36,618 bases of DNA from Lachnoclostridium sp. UBA7097 (GCA_002499945.1 DKYP01000011.1:1-36618), one strand, 5' to 3'; shown: positions 24,124 through 33,914, counted from the stretch's first letter. Numbers and translations: made by a program. The notes: generated from the letters alone by a model not told the origin.

Positions 24124-24798
24124 ATGCAGAGGATATTAATAGTAGAAGATGACATAATTATATGCGGCGGTGTGAAAATATTTCTTGAAAGCAGGGGATA
24201 TGAAACAGACTGTGCATATTCCGTCAAAGAAGCAGAGGAGGCACTTTCTGGTTCATACAGCCTTGTAATCCTCGATATTAACCTGCCAGATGGCAATGGG
24301 CTGGAATTATGCAGCAAAATACGTAAAGGAAGCCATGTCCCGGTAATTTTTCTTAGTGCGGATGATACAGATGATGATATGATAAAAGGATTCCTGGCAG
24401 GTTGTGATGATTATATTGCAAAGCCCTTTTCAACTGAACTGCTTAACCAGAGGATAATGGCAGTATTAAGAAGGACAGGGCAGGGGATAGCCGGTGATTT
24501 GTTCCAGTATAAGGATATGTCCGTTGATTTTGGGAAGATGCAGGTTTTTATAAAAAATGAACCTGTAAGGCTTTCAGTAACAGAATATAAACTTCTGGAA
24601 CTCCTTATTAAAAATATGGGGCAGGTGCTTACAAGGGAAACAATTATAGAAAGAATATGGGGTTGTGACGAAAGCTTTATAGACGGCAATACATTAAACG
24701 TCCATATAAGGCGGTTAAGACAGAAACTTGAACCAGATGATAAAAACTCGCAGTATATACGTACAGTATTTGGAATTGGCTACACTTATGGGGATTAA
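24124..24798 (+). CDS. OmpR-family response regulator, module 1
   Basis: A 224-residue regulator: receiver domain (1-118) with the acidic pair in VEDD, phospho-acceptor Asp51 in VILDINLPDG, Ser78 and Lys100 in YIAKPF, then a winged-helix DNA-binding domain (about 125-224, with 'LLELLIKNMGQVLTRETI' and 'VHIRRLRQKLEPD'). It should be phosphorylated by the kinase encoded seven bases downstream. ATG 24124 was chosen as it starts the canonical MQRILIVEDD and follows GGGGG; the open frame before it runs through the hairpins. A likely target is the ATCTTAA boxes at 20731-20748. Confidence 0.93.
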   Translation: MQRILIVEDDIIICGGVKIFLESRGYETDCAYSVKEAEEALSGSYSLVILDINLPDGNGLELCSKIRKGSHVPVIFLSADDTDDDMIKGFLAGCDDYIAKPFSTELLNQRIMAVLRRTGQGIAGDLFQYKDMSVDFGKMQVFIKNEPVRLSVTEYKLLELLIKNMGQVLTRETIIERIWGCDESFIDGNTLNVHIRRLRQKLEPDDKNSQYIRTVFGIGYTYGD

Positions 24799-24804
24799 CC
24801 TGGT

Positions 24805-25845
24805 ATGGATAAAAATAAATATAAAAAGATAATATATATAATTATTATTCTTTATGCCATATGTTTCATAGTTTCTACAGCAGTAGTTTTTATATTGTCA
24901 GGAAACTTTATAGCCGCCGCCGTTAGTGCCGCCGGCATGGCATTGTTATGTATGCTTTCATATGCACTTTATAAGGCAGATGATTTATATATTTCAGGAA
25001 TTATCTTACAACTTTCAGAACTTATGGATGTACTTCTTTTTATTGATGAACAGGAGATATTTCCTGGCAATGAGGATACAGTTTTATCAAAACTGCAAAA
25101 TAAAGTAATAAAGCTGTCAAAAGTCCTTAAAAATAAAAGCAGGCAGGAAGAACAGGAACATGAAAATATTAAGAAACTTGTTTCTGATATTTCACACCAG
25201 CTAAAAACCCCTATAGCAAACCTTAAAATGTACAGTAATTTTTTAGCAGATGAAACCCTGCCTGCCAGAAAGCAGAAAGAATATATAGATATTATCTGCA
25301 TGTCTGTAGAGCGCCTTAATTTTCTTTCAGAAAATATAATTAAAGTTTCAAGGCTTGAAAGCGGTGTTATACAGTTAAAAATGCAGAAGCAGAGCCTTAA
25401 TGAAACTGTGCTTAAGGCTGTGAAAGATGTTTATACCAGGGCACAGCAGAAGGGAATTGAAATAAAGTATAATGAAAGCGGCAGGATAGAATTATGCCAT
25501 GACAGGAACTGGACAGCAGAAGCCGTATTTAATCTTCTGGATAATGCAATAAAATATGGCAGCAAAGGAAATATTGTATCCCTTTCAATAAAGCGGTTTG
25601 GAATGTTTGCAGAAATATCTGTAAAAGATGAAAATGATATTATACCAGACGAAGAACGCAATAATATTTTTATGAGGTTTTACAGGGGAAAGAACAGCAA
25701 CAGGCAGGAAGGGATTGGAGTCGGGCTTTACCTTGCACGTGAAATTGTAGTAAAGCAGAAAGGGTATATTAACCTTAAAACTTCAAAGGATGGCAATATA
25801 TTTTCTATAATGCTTTATATAGAAGCAAATTTCCCTTCCTGTTAG
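24805..25845 (+). CDS. Intramembrane-sensing histidine kinase, module 1
   Basis: A 346-residue kinase with two helices (about 10-32 and 36-56) joined by only a few residues, so it has no outside sensor domain. Kinases of this type usually sense through their ABC transporter. The phosphorylated His131 is in SDISHQLKTP. The N-box is NLLDNAIKY (Asn243) and the G2 box GIGVGLYLA. The G1 box, normally DxGxG, reads DENDI at 275-279: the Asp is kept but both glycines are lost, unlike the kinase of module 2 (DNGIGI). ATP binding might be weakened. Start ATG 24805 is preceded by GGGGAT. A terminator-like hairpin follows the gene. Confidence 0.92.
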   Translation: MDKNKYKKIIYIIIILYAICFIVSTAVVFILSGNFIAAAVSAAGMALLCMLSYALYKADDLYISGIILQLSELMDVLLFIDEQEIFPGNEDTVLSKLQNKVIKLSKVLKNKSRQEEQEHENIKKLVSDISHQLKTPIANLKMYSNFLADETLPARKQKEYIDIICMSVERLNFLSENIIKVSRLESGVIQLKMQKQSLNETVLKAVKDVYTRAQQKGIEIKYNESGRIELCHDRNWTAEAVFNLLDNAIKYGSKGNIVSLSIKRFGMFAEISVKDENDIIPDEERNNIFMRFYRGKNSNRQEGIGVGLYLAREIVVKQKGYINLKTSKDGNIFSIMLYIEANFPSC

Positions 25846-25874
25846 TTTCTCGTAAGATTTATATTGTAATATAC

Positions 25875-25913
25875 AAGTATAGCTTTAATTAACCACGCTA
25901 TACTTATTTTTTA
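25875..25913 (+). terminator. Terminator-like hairpin between modules 1 and 2
   Basis: A perfect 9-bp stem AAGTATAGC/GCTATACTT (25875-25883 and 25897-25905) with a 13-base loop, followed by ATTTTTT. It ends module 1; no clear promoter is seen between it and the next ATPase, so module 2 may depend partly on readthrough. Confidence 0.72.
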
Positions 25914-25949
25914 TTGTAAAATTTTATAATTATGGAAGGAGAAACAGGG

Positions 25950-26639
25950 ATGCCGGTTTTAAAGACAGAGAATTTAACCAAAATATATGGAAGTGGTGAA
26001 ACGCAGGTAAAGGCACTGGCAGGTGTTGATTTTGAAGTTAAAGCAGGGGAATTTGTTTCTATTGTAGGTACATCAGGCAGTGGCAAAACTACGCTTTTAC
26101 ATATGCTTGGAGGGCTTGACCGCCCATCGTCAGGAAAGGTGTATGTGGAAGGGAAGGATATATTTTCACTTAAAGAAGATGAACTTACAGTTTTCAGAAG
26201 AAGGAAGATAGGATTTATATTCCAGAGTTATAACCTTGTACCTGTATTAAATGTATATGAAAATATTGTGCTTCCTGTAGAGCTTGATGGTGAAACAGAG
26301 GACAAGGAGTATATAACACAGGTAATTTCCCTGCTTGGTCTTGGAAATAAACTTGGAAACCTGCCCTCACAGCTTTCTGGCGGGCAGCAGCAGAGAGTTG
26401 CTATTGCAAGGGCACTTGCTGCCAAACCTGCAATAATACTTGCTGATGAACCTACAGGAAATCTTGATTCAGGGACAAGCCAGGATGTGCTTTCGCTTTT
26501 AAAGGTTACTGGTGAAAAATTTAGCCAGACTATAGTTATGATTACACATAATGAAGAAATAGCACAGCTTGCAGACAAGATTATACGCATTGAAGATGGA
26601 AAAATAGTAACAGGAAAAAGCAGACAGGAGGGTATATAA
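25950..26639 (+). CDS. ABC transporter ATPase, module 2 (MacB/BceA type)
   Basis: A 229-residue ATPase, a close paralogue of the one at 20846: Walker A GTSGSGKTT with Lys46, LSGGQQQR at 142-149, Walker B with Asp166-Glu167, all at identical numbering. It should pair with the permease that begins on its stop codon (TAATG, one shared base). ATG 25950 was chosen because AAGGAG lies eight bases upstream; ATG 25932 would place that site within the gene. Confidence 0.94.
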   Translation: MPVLKTENLTKIYGSGETQVKALAGVDFEVKAGEFVSIVGTSGSGKTTLLHMLGGLDRPSSGKVYVEGKDIFSLKEDELTVFRRRKIGFIFQSYNLVPVLNVYENIVLPVELDGETEDKEYITQVISLLGLGNKLGNLPSQLSGGQQQRVAIARALAAKPAIILADEPTGNLDSGTSQDVLSLLKVTGEKFSQTIVMITHNEEIAQLADKIIRIEDGKIVTGKSRQEGI

Positions 26640-29296
26640 TGTTTTATGTAAAGAATAAAAGGCTAATCAGGAAGCTTGCTGCCAGAAACCTGAAAAATGG
26701 CAGGGCAAGAAATATTGTTGCAATATCGGCAATAACTTTAACAACAGTCCTTTTTACAAGTATATTTATAACGGCCTTTTCATTAAATGAATACTTCCAG
26801 CAGGAAATGTTCCGGCAGGTGGGAGGATATTCACATGCGTCATTAAAAGAAATCACTTATGGGCAGGCAGAAGAATTTATAAAGGATGAAAATGTAAAAC
26901 GCACAGGGCTCAGGTATTTTCTTGGTGTTGCAGATAAAGCACCATTTGACAGATACCAGGTTGAAGTAAGTTATATGGACAGTGAGGCAGCAGATATTTA
27001 TTTTTCAGTGCCAGAAAAGGGAGGGCTTCCAGATGAAAACAGCCCTGTACCACAGCTTGCTACAGACACATATGTATTACAGCTTCTGGATATAAAGCCA
27101 GAAATTGGTGCAAAAGTACCATTGTCATTCAGGCTTGATAATGGGGATGAAATTACAGAAACCTTTTCTTTGTCAGGATGGTGGGAATATGACAGTGCCA
27201 TACAGGCAGATATGGTTCTTGTGTCCAGAACATATTGTGACAATATATTAAAGGGTTATAAAAGTGGCAGCGAATACGAAAACACAGGCAAATGGACCCT
27301 GGAGTTATTTTTTAACAATTCATTTGATATAGAAGGAAAACTTGAAAAACTGCTTGCAAGCCATAATTACCAGTCTGCTGAGGCAGGCAGGGAAGATTAT
27401 ATATCTGCCGGGATAAACTGGGGATATAGCAGTACACAGGTTTTAAATGGTATGGACTGGACAACAGCTGCTGGAATTGCCTTGGCGCTTTTTGTTGTTA
27501 TAATTACAGGATATCTTGTTATTTATAATATTTTCCGTATATCAGTAAGTAATGATATACACTTCTACGGACTGTTAAAAACTATCGGGACTACAAGAAA
27601 ACAACTAAGAAAAATTATATTTATACAGGCACTATCACTTTCTGTAGCAGGAATACCCGCAGGGCTGCTTGCTGGCTGTATAACGGGCAATGCCCTTGTA
27701 AAGGCTGTTGAAAAGGGAGAAGGGTACAAAAGGATAATAATTTCATCGCCTCCAGCAGTTTTTATAATATCGGCAGTTTTTGCACTGGTAACAGTATTTA
27801 TATCGTGCTTTAAACCTTCAAGGATTGCTGGAAAAGTTTCACCAGCAGAAGCTGTAAGTTATACAGATGTAAACAGTACCCAGAAAGACACCAGTAAGCA
27901 TGGAAAGAATAAAAAAAGAATACACAGGGCTGGAATTGTATATATGGCATTTGCCAATACAGGACGTAATAAAGTAAAAACAGGACTTGTCGTAACTTCA
28001 CTTGTTTTATCTGTGTTAATACTGGACTTTACAATTTCACTGGCACGTGGGTTTGATATGGATAAATTTACAAGTAAGTTTTATACAACAGATTTTATAA
28101 TAGGAAAAAATGATTACCTGAGCCTGACAAATTTTTATACGGGAGACGGGACAGGAGAAGAGGTAATAGAAAAAATAAATAAGCAGAAAGGGGTATCAGA
28201 AACAGGGTGCATTTATGGGACATTAGAAAATATTACAACACTGCTGTCTAAAGAGGAAATAGAGAACTTACATAAAGGAATGGGCTGGCCTATAGATGAA
28301 GAATACAGGGAATACTTATTTTCAGATGAAGAGAATGGCAAATATAATAGTGTTATACAATTATATGGCATGGATAAACTTGCCCTGCAGCAGCTTAAAG
28401 TTATTGAAGGCGATATATATAAAGCCAGTGAAAATGATAATTATATTATTGAAGTAATTGAAAGTGATGATTACGATAATCCAATTAAGGACACGGAAAT
28501 AAATAAAATAAATGATAAAATTACTTTAACATATGGCAATAAGTATTTTTATTATGATAAGAAAACCGGGAAAGAGGCAGATGAGAATACACCAGAAAAA
28601 AGAATTGGGGTTAAAGAACTGGAACAGAAGAAAGTTACGTATACTGTATGTGCAAAGGTTATGGTGCCGGTTTCTGTTTCTTACAGGTCATTTAGCGGTA
28701 AGCAGTATATACTTGGAAGCCAGGCATTTATAAAAGACACTGGGACAGATAATGTTATGGCATATCTTGTAAATGCTGATGAAGCGGAAGAAGAAAATAT
28801 AGAGCAGTTTCTTAAGGATTATACAACAAATACTGATATTACACTTGGATATGAGTCAAAACTTTCATACCAGAAAAACTTTGAAAATTACAGGGACTTA
28901 TTTGTAAATGTTGGTACTGCTGCCGCATTTATAGTAGGATTTATAGGCATGCTTAACTTTTTCAACACCATATTTACAGGGATAAATGCAAGGAAATATG
29001 AACTGGCAGTATTACAGGCTGTCGGAATGACGGGCAGGCAGTTAAAAGAAATGCTTGTATGTGAAGGGCTTGTTTATACATGCCTGGCATCAGTTATTTC
29101 ATTTATAACCTGTATTATAGCAGAGCCGCTTTTAATGGATGCAGTTTCATCTGTATTCTGGTTTTTTACAAAAAAGATTACCCTGTTTCCACTATTGGTT
29201 TTTGCGCCAGTTTATGCTATTATAGGAGCAGCAGTACCATTAATATTATATTCATTTATAGCCAGGAAACCCGTTGTAGACAGGTTAAGGATATAA
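26639..29296 (+). CDS. FtsX-type ABC permease, module 2
   Basis: An 885-residue protein of the same plan as the module 1 permease: N-terminal helix, outside domain, three helices, a fifth helix, a larger outside domain (about 475-750) and three last helices. Coupling segments 'FYGLLKTIGTTRKQLR' and 'YELAVLQAVGMTGRQLK' match the first permease. The outside domains differ much more than the helices, which suggests the two transporters handle different ligands. AGGAGGGT precedes ATG 26639. Substrate unknown; antimicrobial peptide handling is inferred from family and context. Confidence 0.9.
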   Translation: MFYVKNKRLIRKLAARNLKNGRARNIVAISAITLTTVLFTSIFITAFSLNEYFQQEMFRQVGGYSHASLKEITYGQAEEFIKDENVKRTGLRYFLGVADKAPFDRYQVEVSYMDSEAADIYFSVPEKGGLPDENSPVPQLATDTYVLQLLDIKPEIGAKVPLSFRLDNGDEITETFSLSGWWEYDSAIQADMVLVSRTYCDNILKGYKSGSEYENTGKWTLELFFNNSFDIEGKLEKLLASHNYQSAEAGREDYISAGINWGYSSTQVLNGMDWTTAAGIALALFVVIITGYLVIYNIFRISVSNDIHFYGLLKTIGTTRKQLRKIIFIQALSLSVAGIPAGLLAGCITGNALVKAVEKGEGYKRIIISSPPAVFIISAVFALVTVFISCFKPSRIAGKVSPAEAVSYTDVNSTQKDTSKHGKNKKRIHRAGIVYMAFANTGRNKVKTGLVVTSLVLSVLILDFTISLARGFDMDKFTSKFYTTDFIIGKNDYLSLTNFYTGDGTGEEVIEKINKQKGVSETGCIYGTLENITTLLSKEEIENLHKGMGWPIDEEYREYLFSDEENGKYNSVIQLYGMDKLALQQLKVIEGDIYKASENDNYIIEVIESDDYDNPIKDTEINKINDKITLTYGNKYFYYDKKTGKEADENTPEKRIGVKELEQKKVTYTVCAKVMVPVSVSYRSFSGKQYILGSQAFIKDTGTDNVMAYLVNADEAEEENIEQFLKDYTTNTDITLGYESKLSYQKNFENYRDLFVNVGTAAAFIVGFIGMLNFFNTIFTGINARKYELAVLQAVGMTGRQLKEMLVCEGLVYTCLASVISFITCIIAEPLLMDAVSSVFWFFTKKITLFPLLVFAPVYAIIGAAVPLILYSFIARKPVVDRLRI

Positions 29297-29310
29297 ACTG
29301 GGGAGAAAAT

Positions 29311-29967
29311 ATGTACAGGATTTTAGTTGTTGAAGATGATACAGTGCTGGCTGCGGGGCTTGTCATGGCACTTAAGAAAGAAGGATATAGTGCAGAAGAA
29401 TGCCACAGGTTAAAAAAAGCGGGCAAAATATTAAATTCATGCAGTTATGACATGGTTATTCTGGACGTAAACCTGCCTGATGGCGACGGTGTGGCATTCT
29501 GTATGGAATTTAAAAAGAAATCTGCTGTACCAGTTATTATGCTTACAGCATGTGATACTGATAAAGATGAAATAAGGGGGCTGGGGGCAGGAGCAGATGA
29601 TTATGTTACAAAACCATTTAACCTTGATGTACTCAAAGCAAGAATAAAAGCAATTTTCAGGAGAAAAAACGGGATTGAAAGATATCAGTCAGGCAGGTTT
29701 TTATTTGACTTTACAGGACACCAGTTTTTTGCAGATAATATAGAAATCCAGCTTAGCAGGGCTGAACAGGAACTTCTGTATCTCTTTGTGGAAAATCCAT
29801 TAAAAATACTGGAAAGGGACAATATAATAATGAAAGTCTGGGATAATGAAGAATCAGTAGATGAAAATACATTAACAGTAACAGTTGGCAGGCTTCGGGG
29901 CAAACTTGGAAGCAGCTGTATAGAAACAGTTTATGGGATAGGTTACAGATGGAAGGGAACAGACTAA
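29311..29967 (+). CDS. OmpR-family response regulator, module 2
   Basis: A 218-residue regulator with receiver (Asp52 in VILDVNLPDG, Thr79, Lys101 in YVTKPF) and a winged-helix DNA-binding domain (about 125-218, ending 'VYGIGYRWKG'). ATG 29311 starts the canonical MYRILVVEDD and follows GGGGAG; an open frame extends back into the permease gene but lacks support. It is 14 bases after the permease and overlaps the kinase gene by 19 bases. Confidence 0.93.
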   Translation: MYRILVVEDDTVLAAGLVMALKKEGYSAEECHRLKKAGKILNSCSYDMVILDVNLPDGDGVAFCMEFKKKSAVPVIMLTACDTDKDEIRGLGAGADDYVTKPFNLDVLKARIKAIFRRKNGIERYQSGRFLFDFTGHQFFADNIEIQLSRAEQELLYLFVENPLKILERDNIIMKVWDNEESVDENTLTVTVGRLRGKLGSSCIETVYGIGYRWKGTD

Positions 29968-30866
29968 AAATAATTATTGCTTTTTCATTTATTGCAATAT
30001 TAATATCCATAACAGCCGTAGCAGCAATGGCATTTTATGTGAAAAATATACTGGATAATATAGAAAAGATGCTTGATGAGGCGTTTACAGGAAATTTCAC
30101 AGATAAACATTATGATGAAAGAAGGATGTCAAGGCTTGAAAATAAACTTGGGCGTTTTCTTCTGTCAAATTCTTTGTCAAAAAAGAAACTGCAAAGTGAG
30201 CGGGAAGAAATACAAAAGATGGTATCAGATATAAGCCACCAGACAAAAACACCTGTTACAAACATTATATTGTATACACAGCTTATGGAAGGGCTGCTTA
30301 ATAATGAAGAGGAGAAAAGGCTTGCCAGCCAGATATTAAACCAGGCTGGCAGGCTTAGTTTTCTTATACAGTTATTTGTGAAAATATCCCATCTTGAAAC
30401 AGGCATAGTCAATGTAAATCCATGCCTGCAGCCGGCAGCATTATTATTAGAGTATATACAGGAGGCATATAATGGCAGGGCAGAACAGAAAAATATCCAT
30501 ATGTCTGTAGAAACTACAGAGGAAAAAGCAGTATACGATTTAAAATGGACAAGGGAAGCTGTAGGAAATATTGTGGATAATGCTATAAAATATACACATT
30601 CTGGCGGAAAGATAAAGGTATATGTAAAAAGTTTTGAAATGTTTATTGCAATAGTAATTAAAGATAATGGCATTGGAATTGAAGAAGAAGAACAGGCAGC
30701 GATATTTAACAGGTTTTACCGCAGCCAGGACGCAGGACAGGATGAAGGTACAGGAATAGGGCTTTACCTTGCAAGAAAGATTATATCAATGGAAAATGGT
30801 TATATAAAAGTAAAATCAGAACCAGGCAAAGGGTCGGAATTTTTTATTTACCTTAAAAAATCGTAA
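29949..30866 (+). CDS. Sensor histidine kinase, module 2
   Basis: A 305-residue kinase with a single clear helix (about 8-30) and no sensing domain, then a helical linker and the kinase core: His97 in SDISHQTKTP, Asn207 in NIVDNAIKY, G1 DNGIGI at 239-244 and G2 GTGIGLYLA. All catalytic boxes are intact. With just one membrane pass it cannot detect ligands by itself in the usual way and probably listens to permease 2. It is shorter than the module 1 kinase. ATG 29949 overlaps the regulator gene, so the two are translated together. Confidence 0.9.
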   Translation: MEGNRLKIIIAFSFIAILISITAVAAMAFYVKNILDNIEKMLDEAFTGNFTDKHYDERRMSRLENKLGRFLLSNSLSKKKLQSEREEIQKMVSDISHQTKTPVTNIILYTQLMEGLLNNEEEKRLASQILNQAGRLSFLIQLFVKISHLETGIVNVNPCLQPAALLLEYIQEAYNGRAEQKNIHMSVETTEEKAVYDLKWTREAVGNIVDNAIKYTHSGGKIKVYVKSFEMFIAIVIKDNGIGIEEEEQAAIFNRFYRSQDAGQDEGTGIGLYLARKIISMENGYIKVKSEPGKGSEFFIYLKKS

Positions 30867-30891
30867 ATGTGCCAAGAAAGGAAGAATATTT

Positions 30892-31365
30892 ATGGATTAT
30901 ATTATCAGGGAGATGTTGCCACAGGAGTACGGTTTGTTGTATAATTTTTTATATGAAGCAATATTTATTCCAGAAGGAGTGGAAGCCCCGGACAGAAGCA
31001 TAATTAATAAGCCAGAACTACAGGTGTATATTTCAGGCTTTGGAACAAAAAAAGATGATTTATGTTATGTAGCGGAAATTAATGGAAATATTGCAGGTAC
31101 TGTATGGGTACGTGACATGGAAGACTATGGCCATATAGGTGACGGTATTTTGTCACTTGCAATTTCATTATATAAAGAATACCGTGGGTGTGGGGCTGGC
31201 ACAAAACTTATGGAAAAAATGTGCGAAGAATTAAAAGACAGGGGGCATAAAAAAGTATCCCTGTCAGTGCAGAAAGCAAATTATGCAGTAAAAATGTATA
31301 AGAAACTGGGTTTTAAAATTATTAGTGAAAATGAAGAAGAATATATTATGGTAAAAGATATTTGA
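30892..31365 (+). CDS. GNAT-family N-acetyltransferase
   Basis: A 157-residue GNAT enzyme expected to transfer an acetyl group from acetyl-CoA to an amine. Motif A with the pyrophosphate-binding loop is YRGCGAGTKL at 97-106, preceded by the strand ILSLAISLYKEYRG; motif B includes NYAVKMYKKLGFK. The substrate cannot be predicted. AAAGGAAG precedes ATG 30892. It follows kinase 2 by 25 bases and could be read from the same transcript. Confidence 0.9.
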   Translation: MDYIIREMLPQEYGLLYNFLYEAIFIPEGVEAPDRSIINKPELQVYISGFGTKKDDLCYVAEINGNIAGTVWVRDMEDYGHIGDGILSLAISLYKEYRGCGAGTKLMEKMCEELKDRGHKKVSLSVQKANYAVKMYKKLGFKIISENEEEYIMVKDI

Positions 31366-31406
31366 TACAGTGTAGGAAACAAAGTATTATCAACGGAGGA
31401 GTACAT

Positions 31407-32198
31407 ATGGATTTTGGAATGCCAGTATTAATTGAAAACAAAAATATACAAGATAATATTGCCTTATGTAAGGATTTAGGGCTTAGCTTTATTGAATTAA
31501 ATATGAATCTTCCTGAATACCAGGCAGAAAACCTGGAGAATACAGGTTATTTCAAGAAATTATCAGAGAAGGCAGGTATTTATTTTACAATACATTTAGA
31601 TGAGAATTTAAATATTGCAGATTTTAATGAAAGTGTTGCAGATGCTTATATGGAAACGGTTGCAAGAACAATAAAAGCAGCAAAATTATTAAATATTCCT
31701 GTTATTAACATGCATATTAACCATGGTGTACATTTCACTTTACCAGACAGGAAAGTGCAGTTATTTGAAGAATATTTTGATGTTTATATTAAAAAATTCC
31801 AGAAATTTAAGGATTTATGTGAAGCATCTATTGGCAGTGATAATATAAAAATCTGTATAGAGAATACAGATGGTTTTAAGGATTATGAAAAATCTGCTAT
31901 TGAAATGCTTCTTAAGAGCAGTGTATTTGCATTAACTTGGGATATAGGACATAGTAACAGCTGCCAGAACATAGATGAAGAATTTATTATGCAGCATAAA
32001 GACCAGTTAAGACATTTCCATATACATGATTCTGCTGGCAAAAAAGACCATATGACATTAGGAACAGGGGAAATAGATTTAAAATCCCGTATAGGGATTG
32101 CAAAAGAACATAATTGCAGGTGTGTTATTGAAACAAAAACAGTAGAAGCGTTGAAAGAATCTGTATTGTGGCTAAGGGAGAATTTAAAGGAGGTGTAA
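31407..32198 (+). CDS. TIM-barrel sugar phosphate isomerase/epimerase-like protein
   Basis: A 263-residue protein of the xylose isomerase-like/AP-endonuclease 2 superfamily. Putative metal ligands lie at strand ends: Glu152 in ICIENTD, Asp179 and His182 in WDIGHS, His204/His206 in HFHIHD and Glu242 in VIETKT. The usual members isomerise sugars or cut abasic DNA; this one is more like the sugar group because of its short length and the Asp-x2-His pair, but the substrate is unknown. ATG 31407 follows GGAGGAG by five bases; an earlier ATG at 31362 overlaps the acetyltransferase and lacks a site. Confidence 0.85.
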   Translation: MDFGMPVLIENKNIQDNIALCKDLGLSFIELNMNLPEYQAENLENTGYFKKLSEKAGIYFTIHLDENLNIADFNESVADAYMETVARTIKAAKLLNIPVINMHINHGVHFTLPDRKVQLFEEYFDVYIKKFQKFKDLCEASIGSDNIKICIENTDGFKDYEKSAIEMLLKSSVFALTWDIGHSNSCQNIDEEFIMQHKDQLRHFHIHDSAGKKDHMTLGTGEIDLKSRIGIAKEHNCRCVIETKTVEALKESVLWLRENLKEV

Positions 32199-32201
32199 AA
32201 A

Positions 32202-33914
32202 ATGAAAAAATTACCTGTAGGGGTAGAATTTTTTACAAGAATTATTGAAGATGATTATTATTATGTAGACAAAACGGGTTTAATCAGGGACTTGTTAAAT
32301 TCAGGAACTACAGTAACATTGTTTACAAGACCACGCCGTTTTGGGAAAAGTTTAAATATGGATATGTTAAAAACCTTTTTCCAAATAGGTACAGATATTT
32401 CACTTTTTGACGGGCTGGCAATTTCCAAAGAGAAGGAATTATGTGAAAAGTACCAAGGGAAGTTTCCTGTAATTTCTATTAGTTTAAAAGATATAATTGG
32501 CAGGACATATGATGATGCCCTGAAAGGCATGTCGGCAGTTATTAACAGATTAATGAGGAAACACCAGTATTTATTATATGATAATAAGCTTTCTGAAATT
32601 GATAAATCCATCCTGAAGCCTTTTTTTGAATGGGACCTGCCAGAACATGTACAAAGTGAAAGTCTGGTTACATTGTCAGAAATGTTATATAAATATTATG
32701 GAAGAAAAATTATTATTATAATTGATGAGTATGATGTACCTTTAGATAAGGCATACCAGAAGGGATATTATGATGATATGGTGTCATTTATACGATTATT
32801 ATTTAGTAAAGCCCTTAAGACTAATGATTATCTTGAATTTGCAGTTTTAACAGGGTGTCTCAGGGTTTCAAGGGAAAGTATCTTTACAGGGCTGAATAAT
32901 TTTAAGGTCAGGACAATTTCTGATAATGATTTTTCAGGGTATTTTGGTTTTACTAATGACGAAGTGGAAGATATGCTGGAATATTACGGGCTTGGGGATA
33001 AATACGGGCTTTTTAAGGAATGGTATAATGGCTACAGGTTCGGGGATACAGAAGTTTACTGCCCATGGGATGTTATAAACCAGTGTGAATACCTGGGTAA
33101 TAATAAAAATGCTGGAATGAAGCCGTACTGGGTAAACAGCAGCGGCAACAGTATAGTAAAAAATATTATAAAGAATGGTTCCGGCAGGACAAAAAGCCAG
33201 TTAGAAGCCCTTGTACATGGTGACAGCATAAGGCAGGAAATAATACAGGAATTAACATATTCCGATTTGAATGACACCAGCAATGAAATGGTTAATTTAT
33301 GGAGTATTTTATATACTACAGGATATTTAACAGATGCCTGTGCGCCTTCGGGTGATATCCACACACTGGTTATACCTAACCTTGAGATATATAAAATCTA
33401 TGAGAAGCAAATCCTGCCATTATATAAAGAAAAAGTTGTAAAAAGCAGTACACAGTGGGAACAGTTCTGCATGGCAGTAGCAGAAGGTGATGCCTTAAAA
33501 ATGGAAGAATCAATTAACTGGTTCTTATTCAGCCAGGTTAGTATAAGGGATACTTACTACAGGAGGGACATAAAGGAGAACTTCTACCACGGCTTTTTAT
33601 TGCAGACATTAAGCATTAATGATTTATGGTATGTAAGGTCTAATATAGAATCAGGGACAGGATATCCTGATATACTTGTGGAGGATGAAAAGGCAAAGAC
33701 AGGATGGGTATTTGAATTAAAGTATGCAGAGGACAAGGGAAAAAGCGGGGAACAGGATAAAAAACTGGGGCAGGCATGCAATGAAGCCATACAGCAGATT
33801 AAAGATAATGGTTACACTTCCATTTTAAAGAAAGACGGAATGGAAACAATTTATATTTCTGGTGTTGCTTTCTGCCGTAAAAAATGTAAAATTATATGTG
33901 AACAGGAAAAATAA
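32202..33914 (+). CDS. AAA-like ATPase with C-terminal PD-(D/E)XK nuclease domain
   Basis: A 570-residue protein of a family abundant in gut Firmicutes and Bacteroidetes, often in several copies per genome. The N-terminal ATPase-like domain has a P-loop variant RPRRFGKS at 43-50 and a Walker B IIIIDEYD at 171-178. The C-terminal DUF1703-type nuclease fold shows GYPDILVED near 486 and FELKYAED near 504, giving the Asp and Glu-x-Lys of PD-(D/E)XK enzymes. No function is proven; roles in mobile elements or defence have been suggested for such domains. AGGAGGTG lies just before ATG 32202, four bases after the previous gene. Confidence 0.9.
   Translation: MKKLPVGVEFFTRIIEDDYYYVDKTGLIRDLLNSGTTVTLFTRPRRFGKSLNMDMLKTFFQIGTDISLFDGLAISKEKELCEKYQGKFPVISISLKDIIGRTYDDALKGMSAVINRLMRKHQYLLYDNKLSEIDKSILKPFFEWDLPEHVQSESLVTLSEMLYKYYGRKIIIIIDEYDVPLDKAYQKGYYDDMVSFIRLLFSKALKTNDYLEFAVLTGCLRVSRESIFTGLNNFKVRTISDNDFSGYFGFTNDEVEDMLEYYGLGDKYGLFKEWYNGYRFGDTEVYCPWDVINQCEYLGNNKNAGMKPYWVNSSGNSIVKNIIKNGSGRTKSQLEALVHGDSIRQEIIQELTYSDLNDTSNEMVNLWSILYTTGYLTDACAPSGDIHTLVIPNLEIYKIYEKQILPLYKEKVVKSSTQWEQFCMAVAEGDALKMEESINWFLFSQVSIRDTYYRRDIKENFYHGFLLQTLSINDLWYVRSNIESGTGYPDILVEDEKAKTGWVFELKYAEDKGKSGEQDKKLGQACNEAIQQIKDNGYTSILKKDGMETIYISGVAFCRKKCKIICEQEK

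Noticed and set aside
25890..25949. Sigma-A promoter for module 2 (TATAAT-like box just before the ATPase gene)
   Set aside because: A TATAAT-like hexamer exists but no acceptable -35 box is found at 16-18 bp, and it lies too close to the ribosome site.
29080..29310. N-terminal extension of the module 2 response regulator
   Set aside because: It lies out of frame inside the permease gene; the receiver domain begins properly at 29311.
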